A stretch of DNA of 16,090 bases from Candidatus Woesearchaeota archaeon (GCA_019322455.1 JAHWIT010000102.1:1-16090); one strand, 5' to 3'; positions 1 through 7,283 are shown, counted from the stretch's first letter. The notes: generated by a model not told the origin, from the sequence alone. Numbers and translations are program-made.

Positions 1-634
1 TATATCTTTTTATTGTTTTTTTGTTTTGCAAGAGAACGGTATCTAATCCTACAGAGTTTGCGCCTTCTATATCAGTTATTGTATTGTCTCCAACCATAAC
101 TGCATCTTTTGGCAGAATCTTTATCTTATTAAGTGCTAATAAAAACATTATAGAATGTGGTTTTTCACTTCCTGCTTCTTCAGAAGTTACAAGAAAATCA
201 ATATAATTTGATATTTTGAGTTTTTCTATTTTTCTTAATTGAATGTGTGTTGTTAAGTCTGTCACTATAATTATTTTAAGGCCTTTTTTTCTGATTTTTT
301 TTAAAGTATTTAAAACATCTTTTCTTATTTTCATGTTTTTAAGAAAAGTATTCCAATAGGCACTATACAGCTTCAAAATAATTTTTGGTTCTACTGTATT
401 ATGTGTTTTTTCAATCAGTCTCTGGAAATATAAAATTCTATTATGCGCAGAAGCTGTTCCTGCTAGTTCTTTATGTATTTCTGCTTTGGAAATGTTAAAT
501 AGTTTTATAAATTTTTTAAAAGAAATATTTATATGTTGTTTTAAAACTTTGTAGACTTCTTTCAATGCTTTTTCATGAGGTTTATTGTAATCATACAAAG
601 TATTATCCAAATCAAACAATATTGCTTTTTTCAT
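1..634 (-). CDS. HAD-superfamily hydrolase (putative phosphatase), C-terminus cut by window edge
   Basis: Read on the minus strand from an ATG at 634; 211 codons are visible with no stop, so the protein continues past base 1. All four haloacid-dehalogenase motifs are present. Motif I is FDLDNT, with nucleophile D8 and acid/base D10. Motif II is the T125-D126 pair after a hydrophobic strand. Motif III is K158 in SEKPHS. Motif IV is GDN at 182-184 followed by TDIEGA. The helical insert at about 15-100 is a C1-type cap, as in phosphoglycolate phosphatase-like and pyrimidine nucleotidase-like enzymes. Family knowledge supports Mg-dependent hydrolysis of a small phosphorylated metabolite in the cytoplasm; the substrate cannot be read from the sequence. 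The gene diverges from rpsB. A TATA-like GTATAAAAG lies at 670-678 on this strand, directly next to the palindromic array, so that array may act on this promoter. Confidence 0.9.
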   Translation of the reverse strand, partial: MKKAILFDLDNTLYDYNKPHEKALKEVYKVLKQHINISFKKFIKLFNISKAEIHKELAGTASAHNRILYFQRLIEKTHNTVEPKIILKLYSAYWNTFLKNMKIRKDVLNTLKKIRKKGLKIIIVTDLTTHIQLRKIEKLKISNYIDFLVTSEEAGSEKPHSIMFLLALNKIKILPKDAVMVGDNTITDIEGANSVGLDTVLLQNKKTIKRY

Positions 635-669
635 ATAATAAGTTTAAGCTACCTAATTAATAAATGTTT

Positions 670-678
670 CTTTTATAC
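670..678 (-). promoter_or_regulatory. TATA-like box of the HAD gene
   Basis: The minus strand reads GTATAAAAG, 36-44 bp before the ATG at 634, which would leave a leader of roughly 10-15 nt. A weaker AT-rich candidate (TTTATTAATTA) is nearer, at about 655-665. The first arm of the palindromic array starts 8 bp upstream of the box. Confidence 0.4.
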
Positions 679-681
679 TAT

Positions 682-798
682 ATTTCCGCAAGTCACAAAA
701 TTTGATAAAATTTTGAACTTGCAAAAATTTGTGCATTTTCGCAAGTCACAAAAATTTAGAATTTTTGAACTTACGGAAATTTGTATATTTCCGTAAGT
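682..798. repeat. Array of interlocking palindromes, period 52-53 bp
   Basis: The 6-bp arm GCAAGT or its reverse complement recurs in alternating orientation: GCAAGT 688-693, ACTTGC 717-722, GCAAGT 741-746, ACTTAC 769-774, GTAAGT 793-798. Each adjacent pair can form a hairpin, with centres near 705, 731.5, 757.5 and 783.5, about 26 bp apart. The spacers alternate between two types that are themselves near-palindromic: CACAAAATTT...AAATTTTGAA and GGAAATTTGT..ATTTCC. The whole is 2.2 copies of a 52-53 bp unit. Because each arm can pair left or right, two mutually exclusive sets of hairpins are possible. The last one, 770-797, is a perfect stem followed by six T residues. The array lies between the divergent HAD and rpsB promoters. 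It could be a multi-site operator, a small RNA or a mobile remnant; the sequence does not decide. Confidence 0.8.
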
Positions 799-841
799 TT
801 TTTAAACAAAACTCTACTCTCAGCTGATATTACCAATACTG

Positions 842-878
842 CGTGAGGTGATAAATATCGCAAATATTTATTCTCACG
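842..878. promoter_or_regulatory. Imperfect palindrome over the rpsB promoter
   Basis: The outer arms CGTGAG (842-847) and CTCACG (873-878) are perfect complements. The inner arms ATAAATAT (851-858) and ATATTTAT (864-871) are also perfect. They are separated by GTG on one side and a single T on the other, with loop CGCAA. The right inner arm contains the best TATA candidate for rpsB (AAATATTTA, 862-870), 27-35 bp before the ATG. If rpsB is leaderless this is a DNA-level operator and not part of the mRNA. If transcription starts farther upstream it would be an RNA hairpin, as in autoregulated ribosomal protein leaders. Confidence 0.6.
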
Positions 879-896
879 TTATAAAAATCTATTAAA

Positions 897-1502
897 ATGA
901 CTGAACAAGAAACAAAATTTTTAGTAGCACAGGATGTTTATTTGAAAGCTGGAATCCATATTGGAACAAAATTCAAAACAAAACATATGGATCAATTTAT
1001 TTATAAGACTAGACCGGACGGCTTGTCTGTATTAAATCTTCAAAAGATAAATGAAAGGATAGAGGTTGCGGCAAATCTTCTTGCTCAATTTAATCCAGAG
1101 GATGTATTAATAGTAAGCAGAAGAGAAAATGGCTGGAAAGCAATTAAGCAGTTTGGCAAGCTAACTGGTGTTAAGGTTTTTTCAGGAAGATATCCTCCTG
1201 GGATATTAACAAATTCTAATCTTGATAATTTTCTTGAAGTAAAAATAATTCTTGTAACAGATGCTTGGCCAGATAGAAATGCTGTAAATGATGCACTGAA
1301 AATAGGAATTCCAGTAATTGCTTTATGCGATACAAACAATCAGTCAAATAATATTGATTTAGTTGTTCCCTGCAATAATAAAGGCAAGAAATCATTAGGA
1401 TTATTATTTTATGTTTTAGCCAGGGAATACATGAAAAAGAGAGGAATGATTAAATCTGATAAAGATCTTAAAGCAAAGATAGATGATTTTACAGAAGAAT
1501 AA
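897..1502 (+). CDS. rpsB: 30S ribosomal protein uS2 (archaeal S2)
   Basis: The 201-residue product matches archaeal/eukaryotic-type S2 in length and sequence. The N-terminal AGIHIGTKFKTKHMDQFIYK corresponds to the conserved GxHxGT..K...M..FI..R segment. It is followed by the LNLQKINERI helix, the RYPPGILTN segment and the late Rossmann-like strand with PVIALCDTNN, DLVVPCNNKGKKSLGLLFYVLAREY. The protein is part of the small ribosomal subunit, on the back of the head-body junction. The ATG at 897 is chosen because it gives the family's normal N-terminus and has a TATA-like element 27-35 bp upstream, as at other genes here. Most archaea keep rps2 in a cluster with uL13, uS9, rpoN/rpoK and enolase; here it stands alone between a HAD gene and radB. 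It converges with radB through two hairpins. Confidence 0.97.
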   Translation: MTEQETKFLVAQDVYLKAGIHIGTKFKTKHMDQFIYKTRPDGLSVLNLQKINERIEVAANLLAQFNPEDVLIVSRRENGWKAIKQFGKLTGVKVFSGRYPPGILTNSNLDNFLEVKIILVTDAWPDRNAVNDALKIGIPVIALCDTNNQSNNIDLVVPCNNKGKKSLGLLFYVLAREYMKKRGMIKSDKDLKAKIDDFTEE

Positions 1503-1511
1503 TTATAATAA

Positions 1512-1556
1512 TTAGAAATGTATCATTTCTAAAGTTTTAACAAAAAACGTTAAAAC
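1512..1556. terminator. Two adjacent hairpins between convergent rpsB and radB
   Basis: The first is TTAGAAATG (1512-1520), loop TAT, CATTTCTAA (1524-1532), a perfect 9-bp stem. The second is GTTTTAAC (1534-1541), loop of seven, GTTAAAAC (1549-1556), a perfect 8-bp stem that includes the radB stop codon at 1550-1552. Lying between two gene ends, they suit a bidirectional 3'-end or mRNA-stabilising element. Archaeal termination depends mainly on T-tracts, so a strict terminator role is inference. Confidence 0.55.
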
Positions 1557-2251
1557 AAGTTAAATCCTTTTCTTTGATTTTCTATTTTACTTATGCCTTT
1601 TTCAACAATCTTAAAGGTTGTTTGTTTTTCAGAAGAAACGCTTCTATGTTTTTTTAAGATGGCTTTTCTGTTTCCGCTGCTTAGTGCTTGTAGTTCAATC
1701 AAGCATTTGCTGCTGTATTTAAGTAAATCTCCACCAACAATATTTACTTCTCCTTTTTTCTCAAAATTAGAGTAGACTTGATTTGCTATTAAAACAGGAA
1801 TTTGTTTTTTTCTTGCGATTTCTGACAGATAACTAAGCTGTTTTCCGAGTTCTCTATTTACTTCATAGACATCATCGCTTTTTCCAAGCTCTAATCTGTA
1901 CAACATGGCAATTGTGTCAACAATAACTAAGCCAATTTTATCATTTATTACTTGAGTTAATTTTTCAAATGCCTTTTTTTGGTCCTGAAAACTAGTTGGT
2001 TTTAAAAAAAGAATCTTTTCCAATACTTTTTCGTAATTAGAACTAAGCTGTTTTAATCTTTCAACAGAAAATCCTCCTTCTGTGTCAATATAGATTATTT
2101 TTTTCCCTGATTCAACTGTTTTTAATAATGCAAGCATACAAAGCAGAGTCTTTCCGCTGCCAGCAGGACCATATACTGTGGTAATAATATCTTTTTCATA
2201 TCCTCCTTCTAATAAAAGATCTAGAATAGGACTTCCTGCAGATTGTTTCAT
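1550..2251 (-). CDS. radB: DNA repair and recombination protein RadB
   Basis: This 233-residue RecA-fold ATPase has no N-terminal helix-hairpin-helix domain, the length and layout that separate archaeal RadB from RadA. Walker A is GPAGSGKT at 28-35. The Walker B strand is LVIVD at 108-112. A RecA-like IPVLIANQVYS (151-161) precedes the loop-2 region, and IVGGDLLKYSSKCLIEL (171-187) is typical of Rad51/RadA/RadB C-terminal strands. RadB is known as a recombination mediator that helps load RadA on single-stranded DNA and binds ATP with weak hydrolysis. The ATG at 2251 has a TATA-like TTATAAAA at 2273-2280 on this strand, so transcription is probably nearly leaderless. It diverges from the GT-C genes. 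KaiC-like ATPases are the main alternative, but length and the C-terminal motifs favour RadB. Confidence 0.93.
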   Translation of the reverse strand: MKQSAGSPILDLLLEGGYEKDIITTVYGPAGSGKTLLCMLALLKTVESGKKIIYIDTEGGFSVERLKQLSSNYEKVLEKILFLKPTSFQDQKKAFEKLTQVINDKIGLVIVDTIAMLYRLELGKSDDVYEVNRELGKQLSYLSEIARKKQIPVLIANQVYSNFEKKGEVNIVGGDLLKYSSKCLIELQALSSGNRKAILKKHRSVSSEKQTTFKIVEKGISKIENQRKGFNLF

Positions 2252-2272
2252 ATTTATTTATAGATATTCTTA

Positions 2273-2280
2273 TTTTATAA
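2273..2280 (-). promoter_or_regulatory. TATA-like box of radB
   Basis: The minus strand reads TTATAAAA, 22-29 bp before the radB ATG, the distance expected for a leaderless archaeal transcript. Confidence 0.55.
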
Positions 2281-2295
2281 GTTTTACTAAATACA

Positions 2296-2304
2296 TTTAA
2301 ATAT
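2296..2304 (+). promoter_or_regulatory. TATA-like box of the GT-C pair
   Basis: TTTAAATAT lies 22-30 bp before the ATG at 2326. The shared 74-bp intergenic region thus holds two divergent promoters, radB to the left and the glycan genes to the right. Confidence 0.55.
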
Positions 2305-2325
2305 GATTTCTTTATTCATTAGTTT

Positions 2326-3816
2326 ATGAAGAAACAACAAATTGCTTTAATATTAATATTTATTTTAACTTTATCATTTAGGATGTATTTTACATTTCAA
2401 AGTTCTAATTTTGATTATGATACTTATTTTAATGTAAGACAAATAAATAACATTATGAAGACAGGATTTCCTGTATTTAAGGATAGTTTAAGTTATGGAG
2501 GAAGGACATCAATATTTATTCCTTTATTTCATTATGTACTGGCTTTTTTTTCATTTATTTTTACCAGCTTGATTGCTTTAAAATTAATTCCCAATATAAT
2601 GGCTTCTTGTATGGTCTTTATAGTTTATCTTATTGCAAAAAAAATCACTCAAAACAGAAATATTAGTTTAATCACAGCATCTGTATCTGCATTTATTCCA
2701 GTATTTATTATAGAAACAATAAATAATGTTTCTGTTTATTCTTTAACAATTCCTTTGATGTTTTTAGGTATTTATTTTTTGATGAATTTAGAAAATAAAA
2801 AATTAGTTAAATATCTGATTGTGCTTATAATTTTATTTCCTTTTATTCATGCTTCTGTTTTTATATTAGCTTTTAGTTTAATAACTTATTTGATATTAAT
2901 TAGATTGGCCCATCTTAAGCACAATAAATCGGAGCTAGAGCTGATTCTTTTTTCAGTATTTTTGACAATATGGATTGAATTTATTATATACAAAAATGCT
3001 TTACTGGCACATGGCCCTTCTGTTATTTGGCAAAATATTCCTTCTGTTATTTCGATATTTTATTTTACTCCAACAAATTTTTTAGAAGCAATATTGAAGA
3101 TTGGATTAATTCCTTTGGTGGGAGGGATTTATGTTATTTATAGATATCTTTTTAGAGAAAGAAATAAACCAATATATTTGTTGATTAGTTTTGCACTAGC
3201 TTCTGCGTTGCTGCTCTGGTTGAAGCTAATACAACCTAGTGTAGCCCTTACTATTCTAGGAGTAGTTTTAACGATTCTTTTTGCTCAATCTTATAAATTA
3301 GCTGGTTTTTATATTAGGAAGACACGTCTTGCTAATTATAAAAAAGCAATTTTTGTAGTTTTAGTTTTAGTATTTATCTTAACCTCTGTTTTACCTTGTT
3401 TTTACTTTACTTCAGAAAGAATTCAATCTGCTCCTTCAGCAGAAGAGATTAAGGCATTTTTGTGGTTAGAAGAAAATACTCAAAAACAATCAACAGTTTT
3501 AGGTTCTTTATCACAAGGCCATTTAATTACAGCAATAGCAAAAAGGAAAAATGTAATTGATTCTAATTTTTTATTGATTCATTTGCCTGGAAAACGCATA
3601 GATGATGTTAAAACAATATATACAACTAGATATAAAACAATAGCAGTAGATTTATTGAATAAGTATAGTATTGATTATATTCTTTTTTCTCCTAAGATAG
3701 CTGATGAAATTGATACTGATAATATAAAATATATTGATGATGAAAAGTGTTTTGAATTGGTTTATGAGAATGATGTTAAAATATATAAATCATTATGCAG
3801 GATTGAGGAAATATGA
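2326..3816 (+). CDS. STT3/AglB-like GT-C membrane protein, paralogue 1, without WWDYG motif
   Basis: The 496-residue protein has roughly ten or more hydrophobic segments over residues 5-370 and a C-terminal extracytoplasmic domain of about 120 residues. The first loop has FDYDTYFNVR (29-38), which fits the STT3/AglB DPYYHxR loop, with D32 in the position of the metal-binding Asp. The C-terminal domain begins AFLWLEENTQ and continues VLGSLSQGHLITAIAKRKNVID, which aligns with the oligosaccharyltransferase segment xLxWWDYGHWIxxIAxRxxxxD. The WWDYG itself reads SLSQG (394-398). WWDYG reads the +2 Ser/Thr of the glycosylation sequon, so this protein is probably not a standard N-glycosyltransferase. 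A lipid-linked-sugar-dependent GT-C enzyme acting outside the membrane is the best guess. Its stop overlaps the next start (ATGA), so the two are made together. Confidence 0.75.
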   Translation: MKKQQIALILIFILTLSFRMYFTFQSSNFDYDTYFNVRQINNIMKTGFPVFKDSLSYGGRTSIFIPLFHYVLAFFSFIFTSLIALKLIPNIMASCMVFIVYLIAKKITQNRNISLITASVSAFIPVFIIETINNVSVYSLTIPLMFLGIYFLMNLENKKLVKYLIVLIILFPFIHASVFILAFSLITYLILIRLAHLKHNKSELELILFSVFLTIWIEFIIYKNALLAHGPSVIWQNIPSVISIFYFTPTNFLEAILKIGLIPLVGGIYVIYRYLFRERNKPIYLLISFALASALLLWLKLIQPSVALTILGVVLTILFAQSYKLAGFYIRKTRLANYKKAIFVVLVLVFILTSVLPCFYFTSERIQSAPSAEEIKAFLWLEENTQKQSTVLGSLSQGHLITAIAKRKNVIDSNFLLIHLPGKRIDDVKTIYTTRYKTIAVDLLNKYSIDYILFSPKIADEIDTDNIKYIDDEKCFELVYENDVKIYKSLCRIEEI

Positions 3817-5264
3817 AAATTGATAATCTAAAGAATTTAACAGAGAACAAGGTTTTGATTTACTCTTTATTTTTGACTGTTCTTGTTTTATCAATAGTTT
3901 CTTTAATAAGATTTTTTTATTATGATAATATAGTGATTGGAGAACAGCCTTATTATAATATAAGGATGGCTAAACATATATTAGAAAATGGATTTCCTTT
4001 AAGAGATCCTCTTGTAGATTCTCCTTATTTGTTTCAGCCTTTTCATTTTGTTTTAGCTGGTTTTTCTTCTTTGTTTGGAGTTAGTTTTGCGTCCTTTTTA
4101 CTGCCAATTTTATCAGGTCTTATTTCAGTTCTTTTATTTTATCTTATCCTTAAAGAATTAAAAGTGAATTGTCTAAATAAGCTTGCATCGCTTTTTATTT
4201 TAATTATTTCGCCTATTTTTGTTTATACTTTTTCAATATTAAATTCTTATTCTTTATCAATAGTTGTTTTATTATTAGCGTTTTTTCTTTTTATTAAAAA
4301 ACAAAAGATTTTTTTTGTTTTAAGCCTTGTTTTTTTTGTTTTAATTTCTTTTTTTAATTTTCTTAGCATTGTTTTTGGTCTTGCTATTATTTTGATATAT
4401 TCTTTAAATTATAAAAATAAAATAAAGAAATTTTATTATATTTTATGGGCTGTAGTTTTGATATCATTGATAAGGTATTTGATTTATCTAATAAAATATG
4501 GTATTCCATATATATCTTTATCTTCAGATATTTTGATAAACTATATAGCAGAACTTGGGGGATTAATATCTTTTGGAGTATTTAATATAATTCTTTTTGG
4601 AATTGGTTTGTATATAAAATGGAAAAAGAAAAAACAAATTCTAGGGTATATTTTTCTTTTTACAGCAATTATATTTTCTTTTTATTTTAATTCAATAAAT
4701 ATTTATCTTAATTTTATTTTTGCACTGTTTGCAGGCAGTGCTTTTGTCTTTATAATTAAAATGCGATATTCTCTTGCTATAATCAAGAAGTTAATGCTTG
4801 GTTTATTATTATTTGGATTAATCTTTTCAACTGTATCTTATACAGCTAGGATATCAACACTTCTTCCTGACAATAAGATTATTGATTCTTTAAACTGGCT
4901 TAAAGAAAATACTGAACCAGAAGACATTATATTTTCACATTATACAAAAGGCAATTGGATAGAGGCTATTGCTGAAAGACCTGTCTTATTAGATATAAAT
5001 CTTTTATATATAGAGGATGTTAAAGCCAAATTAAATGATTCAGAAATTATATTTTACAGCAGGAATTTGAAGAGAACCCTTTCTTTGTTTGAGAAGCATG
5101 ATGTTTCTTATGTTTGGATAGATTCTGATATGAAAAAGAATTTAGTGTGGTTTGAGGAAGAGGGCTTATTATTTTTGTTTAGTGACCGTAATATGTTTAG
5201 AAAGGTATATGATAAGGATGGAATAGAAATATGGGAGCTTAGAAGAGAAAATTTTGCATATTAA
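3813..5264 (+). CDS. STT3/AglB-like GT-C membrane protein, paralogue 2, without WWDYG motif
   Basis: This 483-residue protein is a diverged paralogue of its upstream neighbour with the same plan: one N-terminal helix, an acidic loop, many membrane segments to about residue 345, and a soluble C-terminal domain. The loop motif is GEQPYYNIR (43-51), close to the STT3 pattern, but the usual Asp is Q45, with E44 beside it. The C-terminal part reads SLNWLKENTEPEDIIFSHYT and then KGNWIEAIAERPVLLD, so the WWDYG position is HYTKG (376-380). The start ATG overlaps the previous stop by 4 nt and is preceded by GAGG at 3805-3808 with a 4-nt gap, indicating translational coupling. The two products may form a heterodimer or act in sequence. 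The 3' end overlaps the convergent gene by 4 nt. GT39-type mannosyltransferases are the alternative family. Confidence 0.75.
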   Translation: MKIDNLKNLTENKVLIYSLFLTVLVLSIVSLIRFFYYDNIVIGEQPYYNIRMAKHILENGFPLRDPLVDSPYLFQPFHFVLAGFSSLFGVSFASFLLPILSGLISVLLFYLILKELKVNCLNKLASLFILIISPIFVYTFSILNSYSLSIVVLLLAFFLFIKKQKIFFVLSLVFFVLISFFNFLSIVFGLAIILIYSLNYKNKIKKFYYILWAVVLISLIRYLIYLIKYGIPYISLSSDILINYIAELGGLISFGVFNIILFGIGLYIKWKKKKQILGYIFLFTAIIFSFYFNSINIYLNFIFALFAGSAFVFIIKMRYSLAIIKKLMLGLLLFGLIFSTVSYTARISTLLPDNKIIDSLNWLKENTEPEDIIFSHYTKGNWIEAIAERPVLLDINLLYIEDVKAKLNDSEIIFYSRNLKRTLSLFEKHDVSYVWIDSDMKKNLVWFEEEGLLFLFSDRNMFRKVYDKDGIEIWELRRENFAY

Positions 5265-5926
5265 TCTATCTGATTATTTTCATTTCTTTTTTTCAATAAT
5301 AAAAAAGAACCTGTTCCAATTACTCCTCCTACAAGGTTGGATACCATATCCATAGATGAATTTTGCCATGGTCCTGCATATGGAGAAGAGTCTCCATCAC
5401 CAAATTCTAGGAAACCTTTTCCATATCCAAATACATCAAAGCCAACATATTCTAATATTTCATTAAATGCTCCTAATCCAAGCATAAAGAATAAAACTAA
5501 AATAAAGATTAGGAATTTGCTTTTGAGTCCTTTTTTGAGATAAGGGTAGATTATAGAACAAAATGCAATTGAATAACAAAATATTCCAAATGAATGGACA
5601 ATCCAATCATAATGATAATCTAATGATGACAGACCATATAATGAAATTCCTTCTCCAAATAGAGGATATAATCCAAATATATGTGGAATGAACCCTATTC
5701 CAATAAATATTGGAACAATTATTTTGAATCTAATAAATAGGTGTAATATAAAAAACAAGGTTATTATTGATGCAGCTGCAAATATATCTAATGGTGGTGC
5801 AACTTTGTTGTTAAATATTGAGATTATTCCTTGGATTCCATAAAATAATATAAAAAATATGAAAAAAAGAGAAGTTTTATCTAAAAAACGATTCTTTAAA
5901 TTAGAATTTTTCCATGAATTGTACAT
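5261..5926 (-). CDS. Polytopic membrane protein, DUF2238 (YjdF)/VanZ-like
   Basis: This 221-residue protein has about six hydrophobic segments. The polar residues retained inside or beside them match the DUF2238/YjdF pattern: YDWIVHSFG (D107, H111) for the usual yDrxxHxxxG, then FNEILEY (E156, E159), then SSMDMVSNLVGGVIG (D193, N197) for the DxxxNxxG of the last segments. The family's activity is unknown; the conserved D, H and E residues could line a membrane active site or metal site. It is the last gene of the minus-strand glycosyltransferase operon, 14 nt after the GT2 stop, with GGGGG at 5936-5940 as a weak ribosome-binding site. Its stop overlaps the convergent GT-C stop by 4 nt. A role in handling lipid-linked sugar or the envelope is inferred from context only. 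Confidence 0.6.
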   Translation of the reverse strand: MYNSWKNSNLKNRFLDKTSLFFIFFILFYGIQGIISIFNNKVAPPLDIFAAASIITLFFILHLFIRFKIIVPIFIGIGFIPHIFGLYPLFGEGISLYGLSSLDYHYDWIVHSFGIFCYSIAFCSIIYPYLKKGLKSKFLIFILVLFFMLGLGAFNEILEYVGFDVFGYGKGFLEFGDGDSSPYAGPWQNSSMDMVSNLVGGVIGTGSFLLLKKRNENNQID

Positions 5927-5940
5927 TAATCTATTCCCCC

Positions 5941-7281
5941 TTACTTAGTACTATAATTAATATCCTTATTTAGAAGATACCACTGCATTGGTTTTTTAAA
6001 GATTGATTTAAAGATTCCTTTATTTACATAATATGTAGTTATGATTCCAATACTAAAAGAAGCAAGCAAGGTCTTTAGTGCATATTTTATTTTTTTTTCT
6101 TTGTAAAGTGCAAAGAGGCTTGCAACAATTAATCCAGATGTTAATGCCATATTAATTCCGAGTTCTGAGAAGAATTTAGGCAAATCAATTGGTGCAGGAA
6201 GGTGTGTAAAAAAACTTAATGTGCCAAATATAAACATTGACAATATTAAAACAGGCATTAAATAACCAAATCCTGCACACAAACTTGTTAATTTATTTTT
6301 GATTGAAAGAGATTTATTAAACATTATATCTTTTATGTGTGTTCTATAAGCAGAAATAACTCCATAAGCCCACCTCATCTGCTGCCTGTATAAATCGGAT
6401 GCTATATAAGGAACCTCACTATAGCATTGAAGTGATGGTATATAATGAATTTTTTTGTTGTTTTTATATAATCTTAATGTATATTCAATATCTTCTGTTA
6501 GACTTCCAGATTTCCAACCCCCTAATTCAATTAGATCTTTTTTTCTAATAGCTTCAGCAGAGCCACATAATGATCCTGTTCTAAGGATATGTAAGAAAGC
6601 AAGTGATACATGATGGAATACATAAACAATTGTTGAAGCTAATGTTGTTACAAAATTTTGGTTGAAATTATTAAAGTTCCATCTTGCTTGGACAGCAGAA
6701 ATTGATTTGTCATAAATAAAAGGAGTTACAATTCTCTTTAAGAAATCATTTTCAGGAGTAAAATCAGAATCAAATATTACTAATATTTCTCCATTTGAGT
6801 GTTTTAACATACTATTTAAGTTGCCTGGTTTAAATCCTACATTGTTTTCTCTTTTTATAACTCTAACTTTTTCATAGGTATTTGCAAATTCAGCAATTTT
6901 TTGAGAAATTTCTGGTTTGTTACTATCATCCCCTATTAAGACTTCATATTTATCTTTAGGATAATCAAAATCAAGGCATTTTTTTGCGCATCTCAAAGCT
7001 ATAAGTTCATTTTTTGTAGGAATTTGAATTGTTACAAAAGGCGCTTTTTTAGGATCAAATAATTTTTCTTTTTCTTTTTTTCTAGAAACAACTACAACAA
7101 GTGATAATATAAGATAAACCATAGTAAAGATTACTGCTGTGTATAGGAAAATATAAAATATATTGTTAAATATACTATGGAAAACATCTAGTATCAATCT
7201 TCCTTGGGTTAAATACCATTTTAAAAAATTTGGTTCCATTGTAAATATTCCTTTGATAATTTCAATAAATGTTGGCATCAT
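5941..7281 (-). CDS. Processive-type GT2 glycosyltransferase, membrane-bound (cellulose synthase-like)
   Basis: The 446-residue protein has N-terminal membrane segments at about 38-66, a cytoplasmic GT-A domain and four or so C-terminal segments from about 325 to 440. The GT2 residues are all present: D118-D119 in IGDDSN, the metal-binding DSD at 171-173, the catalytic-base motif TED at 262-264, and QQMRW at 300-304 for the QxxRW acceptor/product motif of processive synthases. It should extend a beta-linked polysaccharide from a nucleotide-sugar on the cytoplasmic face and export it; the sugar is not predictable. Two ATGs stand in tandem. AGAGG at 7284-7288 is only 2 nt from the first but 5 nt from the second (7278), so translation may start at M2. 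It follows the other GT2 gene by 22 nt in one operon. Confidence 0.9.
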   Translation of the reverse strand: MMPTFIEIIKGIFTMEPNFLKWYLTQGRLILDVFHSIFNNIFYIFLYTAVIFTMVYLILSLVVVVSRKKEKEKLFDPKKAPFVTIQIPTKNELIALRCAKKCLDFDYPKDKYEVLIGDDSNKPEISQKIAEFANTYEKVRVIKRENNVGFKPGNLNSMLKHSNGEILVIFDSDFTPENDFLKRIVTPFIYDKSISAVQARWNFNNFNQNFVTTLASTIVYVFHHVSLAFLHILRTGSLCGSAEAIRKKDLIELGGWKSGSLTEDIEYTLRLYKNNKKIHYIPSLQCYSEVPYIASDLYRQQMRWAYGVISAYRTHIKDIMFNKSLSIKNKLTSLCAGFGYLMPVLILSMFIFGTLSFFTHLPAPIDLPKFFSELGINMALTSGLIVASLFALYKEKKIKYALKTLLASFSIGIITTYYVNKGIFKSIFKKPMQWYLLNKDINYSTK

Positions 7282-7283
7282 AA

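Noticed and set aside
575..796. A 73-codon plus-strand open frame across the HAD start and the palindrome array
   Set aside because: It runs antisense through the HAD catalytic motif and then through repeat DNA; its composition is that of translated AT-rich palindromes, with no promoter.
682..798. A short CRISPR array
   Set aside because: There are only about two units, the supposed spacers are near-identical palindromes rather than unique sequences, and no cas genes are near.
770..804. Intrinsic terminator (perfect stem plus six Ts) for an upstream gene
   Set aside because: On the plus strand no gene lies upstream of it; the HAD gene runs the other way. It would only make sense for a small RNA starting within the array, which is not shown.
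2326..5264. Canonical oligosaccharyltransferase AglB genes
   Set aside because: The WWDYG motif is replaced in both proteins and one also lacks the first-loop Asp, so the standard N-glycosylation function cannot be claimed.
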